Below are positions 16,726 to 24,605 of a stretch of DNA of 64,000 nt, piece by piece (position 1 is the first letter of the stretch; each line of letters begins with the position of its first letter). The stretch comes from Streptomyces sp. NBC_01478. Lineage in GTDB: Bacteria; Actinomycetota; Actinomycetes; Streptomycetales; Streptomycetaceae. The stretch covers positions 3,267,501 to 3,331,500 of the forward strand of contig NZ_CP109444.1 of the NCBI RefSeq assembly GCF_036227225.1, written 5' to 3'. The notes beneath the pieces are model-generated. The model made no database searches, was not told the DNA's origin, and worked only from the letters and a program-made list of their open reading frames with translations. The position numbers and the translations under genes were made by a program.

Positions 16726-17915
16726 TCGGGGTCGTCCTCGTCGTAGGACCTGCTCTCGTAGCGTCGCGGGAACAGGCCCACCACCGTCCGGCAGGACGGT
16801 CGCGACGACGGCCAGGGGGTCTGGCCGTCGGTGAGGACCACGACCGCGTCGGGCCGGGGCTGGGTGCGCAGCGCCTTGGCGAAACCGGTGCGCAGGTCGG
16901 TGCCGCCGCCGCCCAGCAGCTCGATGCCCTCGGCGCGGCACAGCGGCTGGGCGACCCGGGCCGCCGCGTCGCACGGCACCACGGTGACCAGGTCGCGGCG
17001 GCCGCCCACCGCCCTTGAGATCGCGGCGACTTCGAGGAGCGCGCTGCCCAACTCGGCGTCGCTGACCGACCCGGAGGTGTCGATGACCACGCACACCCGG
17101 GGCGGCCTGCGGCGCAGGCTCGGCAGGACCACGCCGGGCAGTCCGGCCGAGCGGCGCGAAGGTCTGCCGTAGGTGTAGTCCTCGCCCGCGCCGGGGGCGG
17201 AGACCGCCGAGCGGACCGCCGCGCCCAGCAACTCCCGCCAGGGCTGCGGCGGATGGAACGCCTCCTCGGCCCACCGCCGCCAGCCGCTGGGGGTGCTGCC
17301 GGGGTGGCCGGTGATGCCCTGCGCGACCCGGAAGCGGACCGCGTCGCGCTGCTGCTCGCTGAGCCCGTGGGCGCCGTCCGGCCCCAACTCCCAGCCCCGG
17401 TCCAGGCCGTCGGCGCCGCTGCCGCAGTCCAGCCACGCCAGCCCCTGGGTGCGCGGCCCGAGTCGGAACCAGCGCAGGTAGTCCTCCATCAGGTTCCCGG
17501 CGGGCAGCCCCAGCGTCTTCGGCTGGACCGCGCCTTCGGGGGTGATGAGGCCGTCGCCGTACGCGTCGTCGTTGATCTCCATGTCGGCGGCGATGTTCAT
17601 CCGCAGCCGCTCCCCCGGGCCGGTGAGTCCGCGTTCGCGGGCGACGCGGTCGCTGCGGCCATGGTGGTCGCGGAGCAGATGGGAGACCTCGTGGACCCAG
17701 ACGCCGGCCAGGTCCTCGACCGTCGTCCGGTCCACGAAGCCCGGTGAGACGTAGCAGCGCCAGTGCCGGTCGACGGCCATCGTCGGCACCTGCCGCGACT
17801 CGACGGTGTGCAGGGCGAACAGCGCCGTGGCGAGGTAGGGGCGGGCGCGGGCGGCGTAGAGGCGGGCGGCGAAGAGCTTGTCGGAGTCGAGAGCGGTCAC
17901 CGTGTCCGTGTTCAT
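16656..17915 (-). CDS. VWA-like metallopeptidase domain protein (DUF2201 type)
   Basis: A 419-aa two-part protein. The N-terminal half has a zinc-peptidase-like motif HEVSH (75-79) in VWVHEVSHLLRDHHG; the C-terminal half is a von Willebrand A-like domain with a MIDAS-type DTSGS (279-283) in VCVVIDTSGSVSDAE and ELLGGGGTDLRTGF as the Thr site. This DUF2201/VWA-like family regularly sits next to MoxR-type ATPases, as here: ATG 17915 overlaps the TGA of the AAA+ gene by 4 bp. Function unknown; the pair resembles MoxR-VWA chaperone systems that load or remodel protein or metal targets. Its 3' end overlaps the convergent GH35 gene by 70 bp. Confidence 0.85.
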   Translation of the reverse strand: MNTDTVTALDSDKLFAARLYAARARPYLATALFALHTVESRQVPTMAVDRHWRCYVSPGFVDRTTVEDLAGVWVHEVSHLLRDHHGRSDRVARERGLTGPGERLRMNIAADMEINDDAYGDGLITPEGAVQPKTLGLPAGNLMEDYLRWFRLGPRTQGLAWLDCGSGADGLDRGWELGPDGAHGLSEQQRDAVRFRVAQGITGHPGSTPSGWRRWAEEAFHPPQPWRELLGAAVRSAVSAPGAGEDYTYGRPSRRSAGLPGVVLPSLRRRPPRVCVVIDTSGSVSDAELGSALLEVAAISRAVGGRRDLVTVVPCDAAARVAQPLCRAEGIELLGGGGTDLRTGFAKALRTQPRPDAVVVLTDGQTPWPSSRPSCRTVVGLFPRRYESRSYDEDDPDYVPDTPPDWARVVEIGSAPVSR

Positions 17916-19153
17916 CGGCGGGCCTTCGCGGCCGTGGCGGCGCGGTCCGCGCGCCGGGACAGGGAGATCGCTCCGGCGAGTTGCTCGATGGACGCGGGCA
18001 CGTCCCAGTCGTCGCGGCGCAGCGCGGCGAGGGTGGTCGCGGGGACGACGACCAGGTCCGGGGCGCCGGTCTCCAGCGCCCGGACCAGGAGCGCCCACGC
18101 CGCGTCCCAGCGGGCCCGCTCGGGACGGTTGCGGACCGCGGCCACCACCCCGTCGAGGACGGCCTGGCGCAGGTCTCCGCGCTCGGGCAGTTCACCGGCC
18201 GTCGGGTCGGCGAGGAACGTTTCGGGGTCGGGCAGGTCCATCCGGTCCACCCAGGCCAGCAGTTCCAGGCCGGGGCCGTCCCCCACCGTGCCCCTGACCA
18301 GCAGGGACAGCACCTCCCGGGAGGAACCGGCCGCGGTCGCGAACGCGGTCAGGGCCATCGCCATCTCCCAGCTCCGGGGCGAGGGCCAGGCGCCGCCGCG
18401 CCGCGTCTCGCTGCCGGGGAGCTGGTGGACGAGTTTGGGGCGGCCGGTGAGCAGCCCGCACACCGCGCGGCGCGCGTAGTCGACGGCCTCGGGCAGCCTC
18501 TCCGGGTCGAGCCGCGGCAGGGTCGCCCGGGGCCAGGTGCCGCCGAGTCCGCGGACGACGACCTCGTGGTCGTGGGTCCACTGAAGATGCACGAACCGGT
18601 TCGCGAGCGGCGGGCTCAGCTCCCAGCCGTCGGCCGCCGAGGACCGCGGGTTGGCGGCGGCCACGATCCGCACCCCGGGCGGCAGCCGCAGCGCACCGAT
18701 CCGCCGCTCCAGCACCAGCCGCAGCAGCGCGGCCTGCACGGCCGGCGGCGCGGTGGACAACTCGTCCAGGAACAAAAGCCCCCGGCCCGCCCGGACGAGC
18801 CGCACGGCCCAGTCCGGCGGGGCCATCGGGATGCCCTGCTCGGCGGGATCGTCGCCCACGACGGGCAGCCCGGAGAAGTCGGACGGCTCGTGGACGCTGG
18901 CGATCACCGTGGTCAGCGGCAGGTCCAGGGCGGCGGCGAGCTGCGTGAGGGCGGCCGTCTTGCCGATGCCGGGCTCGCCCCACAGCAGCACGGGGAGGTC
19001 GGCGGCGACGGCCAGGGTCAGGGCCTCCAGTTGGGTGTCGGGGCGGGGTTCGGTGGTGGTGTCGCGCAGGAGGGTCAACAGGGCGCCGGCGATGTCCAGT
19101 TGAGAGGTCTCGGAGGGGGCGCGGGTGGCGGCGTACAGGGTGCGTGTGGGCAT
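17912..19153 (-). CDS. MoxR-like AAA+ ATPase
   Basis: A 413-aa AAA+ protein. Walker A GEPGIGKT (59-66), Walker B GLLFLDEL (125-132), sensor 1 in IVAAANPRS near 163 and the arginine-rich sensor 2 region follow in order. The C-terminal third is helical and ends in a basic tail. It is the ATPase partner of the VWA/HExxH gene just downstream (4-bp overlap). The start ATG 19153 (MPTRTLYAATRAP) follows AAAGGTG. Upstream, 76 bp away on the same strand, is an uncharacterised 460-aa gene that probably belongs to the same unit. Confidence 0.9.
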   Translation of the reverse strand: MPTRTLYAATRAPSETSQLDIAGALLTLLRDTTTEPRPDTQLEALTLAVAADLPVLLWGEPGIGKTAALTQLAAALDLPLTTVIASVHEPSDFSGLPVVGDDPAEQGIPMAPPDWAVRLVRAGRGLLFLDELSTAPPAVQAALLRLVLERRIGALRLPPGVRIVAAANPRSSAADGWELSPPLANRFVHLQWTHDHEVVVRGLGGTWPRATLPRLDPERLPEAVDYARRAVCGLLTGRPKLVHQLPGSETRRGGAWPSPRSWEMAMALTAFATAAGSSREVLSLLVRGTVGDGPGLELLAWVDRMDLPDPETFLADPTAGELPERGDLRQAVLDGVVAAVRNRPERARWDAAWALLVRALETGAPDLVVVPATTLAALRRDDWDVPASIEQLAGAISLSRRADRAATAAKARR

Positions 19154-19229
19154 ATGTGGTCACCTTTGGGGTCGAGTCGGGGTGGGACAAGGCATACGTG
19201 AGTGAGGACGGGGGCGAAGTCCCGTGCGG

Positions 19230-20612
19230 TCAGCGGCCGTTGGTACGGCGGGGGCGGAGCCTCCGGGAAATCGGATCCCCCGGATAGAAGCGCCCGGACC
19301 GGGGTCCGAGGTCGGCCAGGCCGGCCCTGAACAGGCCGTAGGCGAGCCGCCGTTCGGCCGCCGCCTGGAGTTCGTCCCGCAGCGCGCCGCCGCGCAGCAC
19401 CGCTTCAGGACCGAGCAGTCCTTCTACGACGGCCAGCGCGCCGGCGGTGTCTCCGTGGAGGAGGCGGTCGCGGACGCCGGCGAGGCAGTCCGGGCGGCGG
19501 TGGGCGTCGTCGATGGCCTGGAGGCAGGGCAGCGGGGTGCCGGTGAGGGCGACGAGCAGTTCCTCGCGGCGGATCTCGGCGGGATCGTGGTCCAGGGGTG
19601 CGAGGACCCCGTCGACCAGCCCGATGCGGTGCCGGGCGCCCCGGCAGTCGACCAGGTGCGGTCGGTCCGGCCGGGGACGGTCGGGACGGTGACGGCGGCC
19701 GGGACGGTGACGTTCCGGTACGAGTGCGGCGGCGACCAGCGGGTGCAGTTGGTCGGCGTCGATCGCGCCGGTGCGCAGCAGTTCCAGGTCGGGCAGGACC
19801 CAGGTCGCCGCGTCGGGCAGGACCGGCAGCGCGGTGGCGCCGCCGTCCGTCGGCGGCGGTGCGACACGGACGGTGTCCGCGCCCGGCTCCGGTGTCAGCG
19901 CGAACCGGTGCCGGGACCCGAACCGCACGATGACGGGACCCTCGCTGCGCCCCTCGGCGCGGAGCAGGATCGCCGCCTCGGCGGCCCACCGGTCGACGGC
20001 GCAGCCACGGCCCTCGGGCAGCGTGTCCGGCAGCTCCGGGATCGGCGCGGTGCCGTCGGCGGGTGGCCGATCGGCTCCGGACCGGGCCCGCAGCTCACCG
20101 CTCCGTCCCGCGTCCCACAGGTGTCGGTGCAGGTCGAGGCGGAACCAGCGGCTGGGCCGGGGATGCGGATGCCGGCGGGCGTCGGCGTCGCGGCGGGTGC
20201 CGTCCCACAGCGCGAGGCTGATCCGCTGACCGCCGTCCGCCCAGGCCGGTGGAGTGCGGACCACCAGGTACGGCGGGCCCGTGGCGTCGTCGCCGTAGCG
20301 GGCCAGGGCGATGGTCAGTCCCGGGCGCAGCAGTCCGTCCGGGGCGATCCTCGGCAGATGCCAGCGGAGCAGGTCGGGGGCGAGCCGGCGGAGATCGGCG
20401 CGGACCTCGGCGGCCAGTTCCCGGCCGTGGGTGCGTGCCACGGACCGTAGATCGAGATCGATGTCGACACCGGCGGCGGCGCAGGCGCCCGCCCAGTCGC
20501 CGGCGCGGCGGCGGGCCGTAGCGGTGTCGATCATGGAGGGCGGTACGGCGAACTCGCGTACACGCAACCAGAAGGAGAGTCGGGAATCCCCGTTCGCGGT
20601 GTCAGGGAGCAT
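19230..20612 (-). CDS. Uncharacterised protein, first gene of a MoxR-VWA cassette
   Basis: A 460-aa soluble protein that I cannot place in a named family. Visible features: an Asp/Arg-rich N-terminal half with the segment RTHGRELAAEVRADLRRLAP, an internal Trp/Pro-rich segment, a stretch of Arg-Pro-His repeats near 325 (HRPGRRHRPDRPRPDRPH) and a basic tail RRLRPRRTNGR. No transmembrane or signal segments. ATG 20612 is preceded by AAGGTGAG. Co-orientation with the AAA+ and VWA genes suggests that it is the third, target-specifying member of the cassette; that is inference. Confidence 0.7.
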   Translation of the reverse strand: MLPDTANGDSRLSFWLRVREFAVPPSMIDTATARRRAGDWAGACAAAGVDIDLDLRSVARTHGRELAAEVRADLRRLAPDLLRWHLPRIAPDGLLRPGLTIALARYGDDATGPPYLVVRTPPAWADGGQRISLALWDGTRRDADARRHPHPRPSRWFRLDLHRHLWDAGRSGELRARSGADRPPADGTAPIPELPDTLPEGRGCAVDRWAAEAAILLRAEGRSEGPVIVRFGSRHRFALTPEPGADTVRVAPPPTDGGATALPVLPDAATWVLPDLELLRTGAIDADQLHPLVAAALVPERHRPGRRHRPDRPRPDRPHLVDCRGARHRIGLVDGVLAPLDHDPAEIRREELLVALTGTPLPCLQAIDDAHRRPDCLAGVRDRLLHGDTAGALAVVEGLLGPEAVLRGGALRDELQAAAERRLAYGLFRAGLADLGPRSGRFYPGDPISRRLRPRRTNGR

Positions 20613-20785
20613 CAGCGCTCACCTTGCGCGGACGGGACCCCCGTTCTGTCAACGGAGTGGAACGTCATCGTCGTCATCGCGGGGAGCATAGCCCTCCCGG
20701 CCTTGATCTGTCAGGGAAATATGGGGGCCGCATCCACGCCTCGTCGGCATACAGTGGATGGGAGTTCAGGGCGTCTCTGGGGGTT

Positions 20786-21673
20786 GTGGACGTGGCGGAC
20801 GACGGACCGGTCGAGCACGGCTACCCACACCTCGATACGGTGCGGGACGCCATCACCGCGCTCTACAAGCGGTTGTCCTACGACACCGTCCAGACGTTCG
20901 CGACCAGCGTGGCCCCGGTCGACGTGGCGTTCGGCGACATGGACGACCTGCATCTGGGGGCGCAGCGGGTGGCCCGTGAGATGGTCCGGCACTACCGGCT
21001 CCCGGATGCCCGGCCGATCGTCAGTTTCCGCGAGATGACGCATGCGGCGAACGTCGAACTCACCGCCGGGCCCGAGTACTTCATCGAGTTGAACGACCGG
21101 TTCCGTACGCATCGGCGGGACATCGGCGCGGCTCTGGCGCACGAGGTGATGCACGTCTATCTGCACCGCCTCGACCTGTCCTTCCCCGGTACGCGTGAGA
21201 ACGAGATCCTCACGGACACGGCGGCGACGTATCTGGGGGCGGGGTGGTTGCTGCTGGACGCGTACCGGGAGGACGCGGCGTCCTCGCAGAAGCTCGGGTA
21301 TCTCACGCCGGAGGAGTTCGGGTACGTCCTCGCCAAGCGGGCCCTGGTCTTCGGCGAGGATCCCTCCGTGTGGTTCACCAGTCCGCAGGCCTACACCGCG
21401 TACGTCAAGGGCATGGCCCAGGCCCGGCGTGACGAGCAGCAGCCTCCGCTGACCGCGGCGGGGTGGGCGGGGCGGAGGCGCTACGCGCATGACCGGCGGC
21501 ACGGGCCAGGCGCCCAGGCAGGCGTGCCGTATGCCTTCAGCGGGGACCAGGGGGGCAGCTTGCGGGTGTCGTTCCCCTGCCCCACGTGTCATCAGCGGAT
21601 CAGGGTGCCGGTGCGGGGGCGAGTACGGGCGCGGTGCTCTCTGTGCCGGACGGTGCTGGAGTGCGACACGTAA
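20786..21673 (+). CDS. HExxH metallopeptidase-like protein with C-terminal zinc ribbon
   Basis: A 295-aa protein (from GTG 20786). A zinc-peptidase core HEVMH (residues 119-123) lies in ALAHEVMHVYLHRLDL, with a downstream Glu in TRENEILTDTAATYLGAG that fits the third ligand of IrrE/ImmA-like or M48-like enzymes. The last ~30 residues form a treble Cys ribbon, FPCPTCHQRI...RCSLCRTVLEC. The frame is open 160 bp further upstream, but that part lacks coding character and GTG 20786 follows CTGGGGG. The gene is divergent from the uncharacterised 460-aa gene of the MoxR-VWA cassette, which suggests a functional link. Substrate unknown. Confidence 0.75.
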   Translation: MDVADDGPVEHGYPHLDTVRDAITALYKRLSYDTVQTFATSVAPVDVAFGDMDDLHLGAQRVAREMVRHYRLPDARPIVSFREMTHAANVELTAGPEYFIELNDRFRTHRRDIGAALAHEVMHVYLHRLDLSFPGTRENEILTDTAATYLGAGWLLLDAYREDAASSQKLGYLTPEEFGYVLAKRALVFGEDPSVWFTSPQAYTAYVKGMAQARRDEQQPPLTAAGWAGRRRYAHDRRHGPGAQAGVPYAFSGDQGGSLRVSFPCPTCHQRIRVPVRGRVRARCSLCRTVLECDT

Positions 21674-21702
21674 GTCCCTTTCAGGTGACCGACGTTGGCG
21701 CG

Positions 21703-21730
21703 GGCGCCCCTGGGGGCTCCGCCCCCAGAC
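21703..21730. terminator. CTGGGGGC/GCCCCCAG hairpin, a Streptomyces-type intergenic motif
   Basis: Arms 21710-21717 and 21721-21728 are exact complements around TCC. The surrounding GGCGCCCCTGGGGGCTCC pattern is one I associate with intergenic regions of many Streptomyces genomes. It sits right after the metallopeptidase stop and probably ends its transcript. Confidence 0.6.
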
Positions 21731-21758
21731 CCCCGACCTATACCCACCCACCACCCGT

Positions 21759-22025
21759 CTCGGTCGGTCGAGAAGTGGACCCAGAACGGCAGGCTCGGTC
21801 GGTCGGGAAGTGGACCTACGGAAGCGGCTCGGACGGCCGACAGGCGCGCCTCGGGAAACAGCTCGGACGGCCGAGAAACACGCCTTGACAAGCGGCTCGG
21901 TCGGCCGAGAAGTGGACCTGTGGAAGCGTCTTGGCCGACCGACAAGCACGCCTCGGGAAGCAGCTCGGTCCGCCGACAAGCGCACCTTGGCGAGGGACTC
22001 GGCCCGGCGAGGAGCGGCCGCCCCC
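21759..22025. repeat. Degenerate tandem array with 34-bp period, about 8 units
   Basis: Unit starts (CTCGG or CTTGG) fall at 21759, 21794, 21828, 21862, 21896, 21930, 21964 and 21998: one step of 35 and six of exactly 34 bp. Each unit begins CTCGGtCGGcCGA, continues with AAG near position 14 and ends near CCTcgGGAAGCgG. Several units begin with a small palindrome (CTCGG-NCGG-CCGAG) that could form a 5-bp hairpin. There are no unique spacers and the period is not a multiple of 3, so it is neither a CRISPR array nor a repeat protein. It fills the space between two convergent genes; nothing else is seen in this 358-bp gap except the hairpin at 21703-21730. Confidence 0.85.
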
Positions 22026-22031
22026 CTCCGC

Positions 22032-22937
22032 CTACGCCCCGTACACCACCCCCGGAACCTCCGCCTCCGCAAGGAGTTTCAACACCGTCTCCCCCGCCTC
22101 CCCCGCCCCCCACCGCGCCCCCTTGTCCACGCTCGGCCCCGCCCTCCACCCCTCCATCACGGTGATCCGCCCGCCCTCCGCCTCGAAGACCCGGCCGGTG
22201 ACCCCGGCGCTCGCGGCGGAGCCCAGCCACACCACCAATGGCGAGACGTTCTCGGGGGCCATCACGTCGAAGCCGGAGTCGGGGGCGGTCATGGTCTCCG
22301 CGAAGGTGTGTTCGGTCATGCGAGTGCGGGCCGCGGGGGCGATCGCGTTGACCTGGACTCCGTAGCGGGCCAGTTCGGCCGCCGCAACCAGAGTCAGGCC
22401 GATGACGCCGGCCTTGGCGGCGCTGTAGTTGCCCTGCCCGACCGAGCCCAACAGCCCTGCTCCGCTACTGGTGTTGATGATCCGGGCGACCGGAGTACGG
22501 CCCGCCTTCGCCTCCGCACGCCAGTGCCCGGCCGCGTGCTTCAGGGGCAGGAAGTGGCCCTTGAGGTGGACCCGCATCACCGCGTCCCAGTCGTCCTCGT
22601 CGAGGTTGACGAGCATCCGGTCACGCAGGTAACCCGCGTTGTTGACCAGGGTGTCGAGCCGGCCGTAGGTCTCCAGCGCGGTCGCCACCAGGGATGCCGC
22701 ACCGGCGCCCGTGGCGATGTCGCCGCCGTGGGCGACCGCCTCGCCGCCGGCCGCGCGGATCTCGGCGACGACCTGTGCGGCGGGGCTGTCGGGGTCGGGG
22801 GTGCCGTCGAGGCCGACGCCGAGGTCGTTGACGACGACCCGGGCGCCCTCGGCAGCGAAGGCGAGGGCGTGGGCGCGGCCGAGGCCCCGGCCCGCGCCGG
22901 TGACGACGACGACCCGCCCGTCGCAGAGTCCGCTCAT
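22032..22937 (-). CDS. Short-chain dehydrogenase, Rv3548c-like, steroid ring catabolism
   Basis: A 301-aa classical SDR: TGAGRGLGRAHA (N-terminal NAD motif), NNAG, catalytic Ser in INTSSGAGL and YSAAK. The C-terminal extension (VSPLVVWLGSAASAGVTGRVFEAEGG) is typical of SDRs of the multifunctional-enzyme/FOX2 group that oxidise 3-hydroxyacyl-CoA. In Mycobacterium the KstR2 regulon has an SDR of this type beside echA20. ATG 22937 (MSGLCDGR) follows AGGGTG; an in-frame start three codons upstream has no support. It follows another SDR gene by 17 bp, so both come from the divergent promoter at ~23780. Confidence 0.88.
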   Translation of the reverse strand: MSGLCDGRVVVVTGAGRGLGRAHALAFAAEGARVVVNDLGVGLDGTPDPDSPAAQVVAEIRAAGGEAVAHGGDIATGAGAASLVATALETYGRLDTLVNNAGYLRDRMLVNLDEDDWDAVMRVHLKGHFLPLKHAAGHWRAEAKAGRTPVARIINTSSGAGLLGSVGQGNYSAAKAGVIGLTLVAAAELARYGVQVNAIAPAARTRMTEHTFAETMTAPDSGFDVMAPENVSPLVVWLGSAASAGVTGRVFEAEGGRITVMEGWRAGPSVDKGARWGAGEAGETVLKLLAEAEVPGVVYGA

Positions 22938-22954
22938 CTCGATCACCCTTCAAC

Positions 22955-23728
22955 TCACTTCCCTTTGTTGGCGGTTGCCGCGTCCAGGAACGCCGGCCGC
23001 TCCCCGCCCCCGTGGACCAGCAGGCTCGCCCCGCTGATGTAGGCGGCGGCGGGGGAGGCCAGGAAGACCGCGGCCGCACCGACGTCGGAGGGGTCGGCGA
23101 GCCGGCCGAGCGGAACGGTGCGGGAGACGGCGTCGATCGCGTCCTCGCCGCCGTAGTGGAGGTGGGCCAGCTCCGTGCGGACCATGCCGACGACGAGGGT
23201 GTTGACGCGGATGTCCGGCGCCCACTCCACCGCCATCGAACGGGCCAGGTTCTCCAGGCCCGCCTTGGCCGCCCCGTACGCCGCCGAACCGGGCGAGGGC
23301 CGGCTGCCGCTGACGCTGCCGATCATGACGACCGAGCCCTTGGCCCGCTTGAGGTGTGCGTACGCGGCGAGGGAGGCGGTGAGCGGTGCGAGGAGGTTCA
23401 ACTCGATGATCCGCGCGTGCCGTTCGGCCTCCGCGTCGACCAGGGGGCGGTACGGCGCGCCGCCCGCGTTGTTGACGAGCACGTCGAGCCGGGGCAGGGC
23501 CGCGAAGAACTCCCGCACGGCGTCCGGGTCGCGCAGGTCGAGGGGGCTGAACTCGGTTCCCTTGACGGGGTCCTCGGGCGGTCGGCGCGCGCAGGTCAGC
23601 ACGTCCGCACCGGCCTCGACGAAGGCCCGTGCGATACCGGCGCCGACGCCTCGGGTGCCGCCGGTGACCAGGACGGTCCGGCCGGCGAGCGGGCGGTCGT
23701 GCGAGGTGTCCGCAGGGTGGTTGTCCAC
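22955..23728 (-). CDS. Short-chain dehydrogenase, Rv3549c-like
   Basis: A 257-aa classical SDR: TGGTRGVGAGIA (about 21-32), NNAG in VLVNNAGGAPY, catalytic Ser in IGSVSGSRPS and YGAAK, with a C-terminal YISGASLLVHGGGE. It is the first minus-strand gene leaving the divergent promoter shared with echA20; GTG 23728 has GGGAGG upstream. The step it catalyses in steroid-derived acyl-CoA breakdown is not defined by the sequence; position in a KstR2-like cluster makes a hydroxyacyl-CoA or ketone substrate likely. Confidence 0.88.
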   Translation of the reverse strand: MDNHPADTSHDRPLAGRTVLVTGGTRGVGAGIARAFVEAGADVLTCARRPPEDPVKGTEFSPLDLRDPDAVREFFAALPRLDVLVNNAGGAPYRPLVDAEAERHARIIELNLLAPLTASLAAYAHLKRAKGSVVMIGSVSGSRPSPGSAAYGAAKAGLENLARSMAVEWAPDIRVNTLVVGMVRTELAHLHYGGEDAIDAVSRTVPLGRLADPSDVGAAAVFLASPAAAYISGASLLVHGGGERPAFLDAATANKGK

Positions 23729-23775
23729 AGGGCCTCCCGCTCGGATTCTCCGGCTGCTAGCTTCGAAGCCTCACA

Positions 23776-23794
23776 CCTAACAAATGTTTGGTGG
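23776..23794. promoter_or_regulatory. KstR2-like operator between the SDR and echA20 genes
   Basis: CCTAACAAATGTTTGGTGG, an imperfect palindrome that recurs almost exactly at 29974-29993 (reverse complement CCTAACAAGTGTTTGGTAGG). It lies in the divergent promoter of the 22955-23728 and echA20 genes and is most likely bound by the TetR-family KstR2 homologue encoded at 28521-29132. Confidence 0.75.
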
Positions 23795-23813
23795 AAAGGT
23801 AGCTGATGCGTCC

Positions 23814-24605
23814 ATGGGTGTCTCCACCTCCTCCCCGGAAAACACGGGAAGCCCGGGAAATCCCGCCGCCGGCAAGGGAATCGTCGTCGTCACGGTCGAC
23901 TACCCGCCGGTGAACGCAGTGCCGGTGGACGGCTGGTTCGCGCTGGCCGACGCCGTGCGCGCGGCCGGGCGTGACCCCGGCGTGCGCTGTGTGGTGCTGG
24001 CGGCCGAGGGTCGCGGATTCAACGCGGGCGTGGACATCAAGGAGCTACAGGCGCGCGGGCAGTCGGCCCTGGTCGGGGTGAACCGAGGCTGCTTCGAGGC
24101 GTTCGCGGCGGTGTACGAGTGCGAGGTGCCGGTGGTGGCGGCCGTGCAGGGCTTCTGTGTGGGCGGGGGCATCGGTCTGGTGGGGAACGCGGACGTGATC
24201 GTGGCGAGCGAGGACGCCACCTTCGGCCTGCCCGAGCTGGACCGGGGCGCGCTGGGCGCCGCCACGCATCTGGCCCGGCTGGTCCCGCAGCATCTGATGC
24301 GCGCGCTGTACTACACCTCGCGCACGGCGACGGCGGCGGAGCTGCACGCGCACGGCTCGGTGTGGCGGGTCGTCCCGCGCGCCGAACTGCTGCCGTCCGC
24401 CCTGGAGTTGGCGGCCGAGATAGCCGCGAAGGACGGCGAGCTGATCCGCCTCGCCAAGTCCGCGATCAACGGCATCGACCCCGTCGACGTCCGCCGCAGC
24501 TACCGCTTCGAGCAGGGGTTCACGTTCGAGGCGAGCGTCAGCGGGGTGGCCGACCGGGTGCGTGACACGTTCGGACGGGACGGAAAGGAGGGTGGTGAGC
24601 AGTGA
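23814..24605 (+). CDS. echA20: Enoyl-CoA hydratase/isomerase family, EchA20-like ring-opening hydrolase
   Basis: A 263-aa crotonase. EchA20 in Mycobacterium opens the steroid D ring by hydrolysing a CoA thioester intermediate, just before IpdAB opens ring C. Oxyanion-hole segments are visible: AAEGRGFNAGVDIKEL and CVGGGIGLVGNADVIVASEDATFGLPELDRGALGA is split around the GG and the acidic residues. ATG 23814 is taken because the frame upstream, from 23784, crosses the operator. The TGA overlaps the GTG of ipdA (GTGA at 24602-24605), so echA20, ipdA, ipdB and ipdC are translationally coupled. Confidence 0.87.
   Translation: MGVSTSSPENTGSPGNPAAGKGIVVVTVDYPPVNAVPVDGWFALADAVRAAGRDPGVRCVVLAAEGRGFNAGVDIKELQARGQSALVGVNRGCFEAFAAVYECEVPVVAAVQGFCVGGGIGLVGNADVIVASEDATFGLPELDRGALGAATHLARLVPQHLMRALYYTSRTATAAELHAHGSVWRVVPRAELLPSALELAAEIAAKDGELIRLAKSAINGIDPVDVRRSYRFEQGFTFEASVSGVADRVRDTFGRDGKEGGEQ

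Noticed and set aside
21759..22025. 34-bp array considered as a CRISPR array
   Set aside because: Units are contiguous and degenerate with no unique spacers, and no cas genes are near.
23784..23813. Earlier start of echA20 at ATG 23784
   Set aside because: It would place the coding start inside the operator and lacks a ribosome site; ATG 23814 fits the family length.
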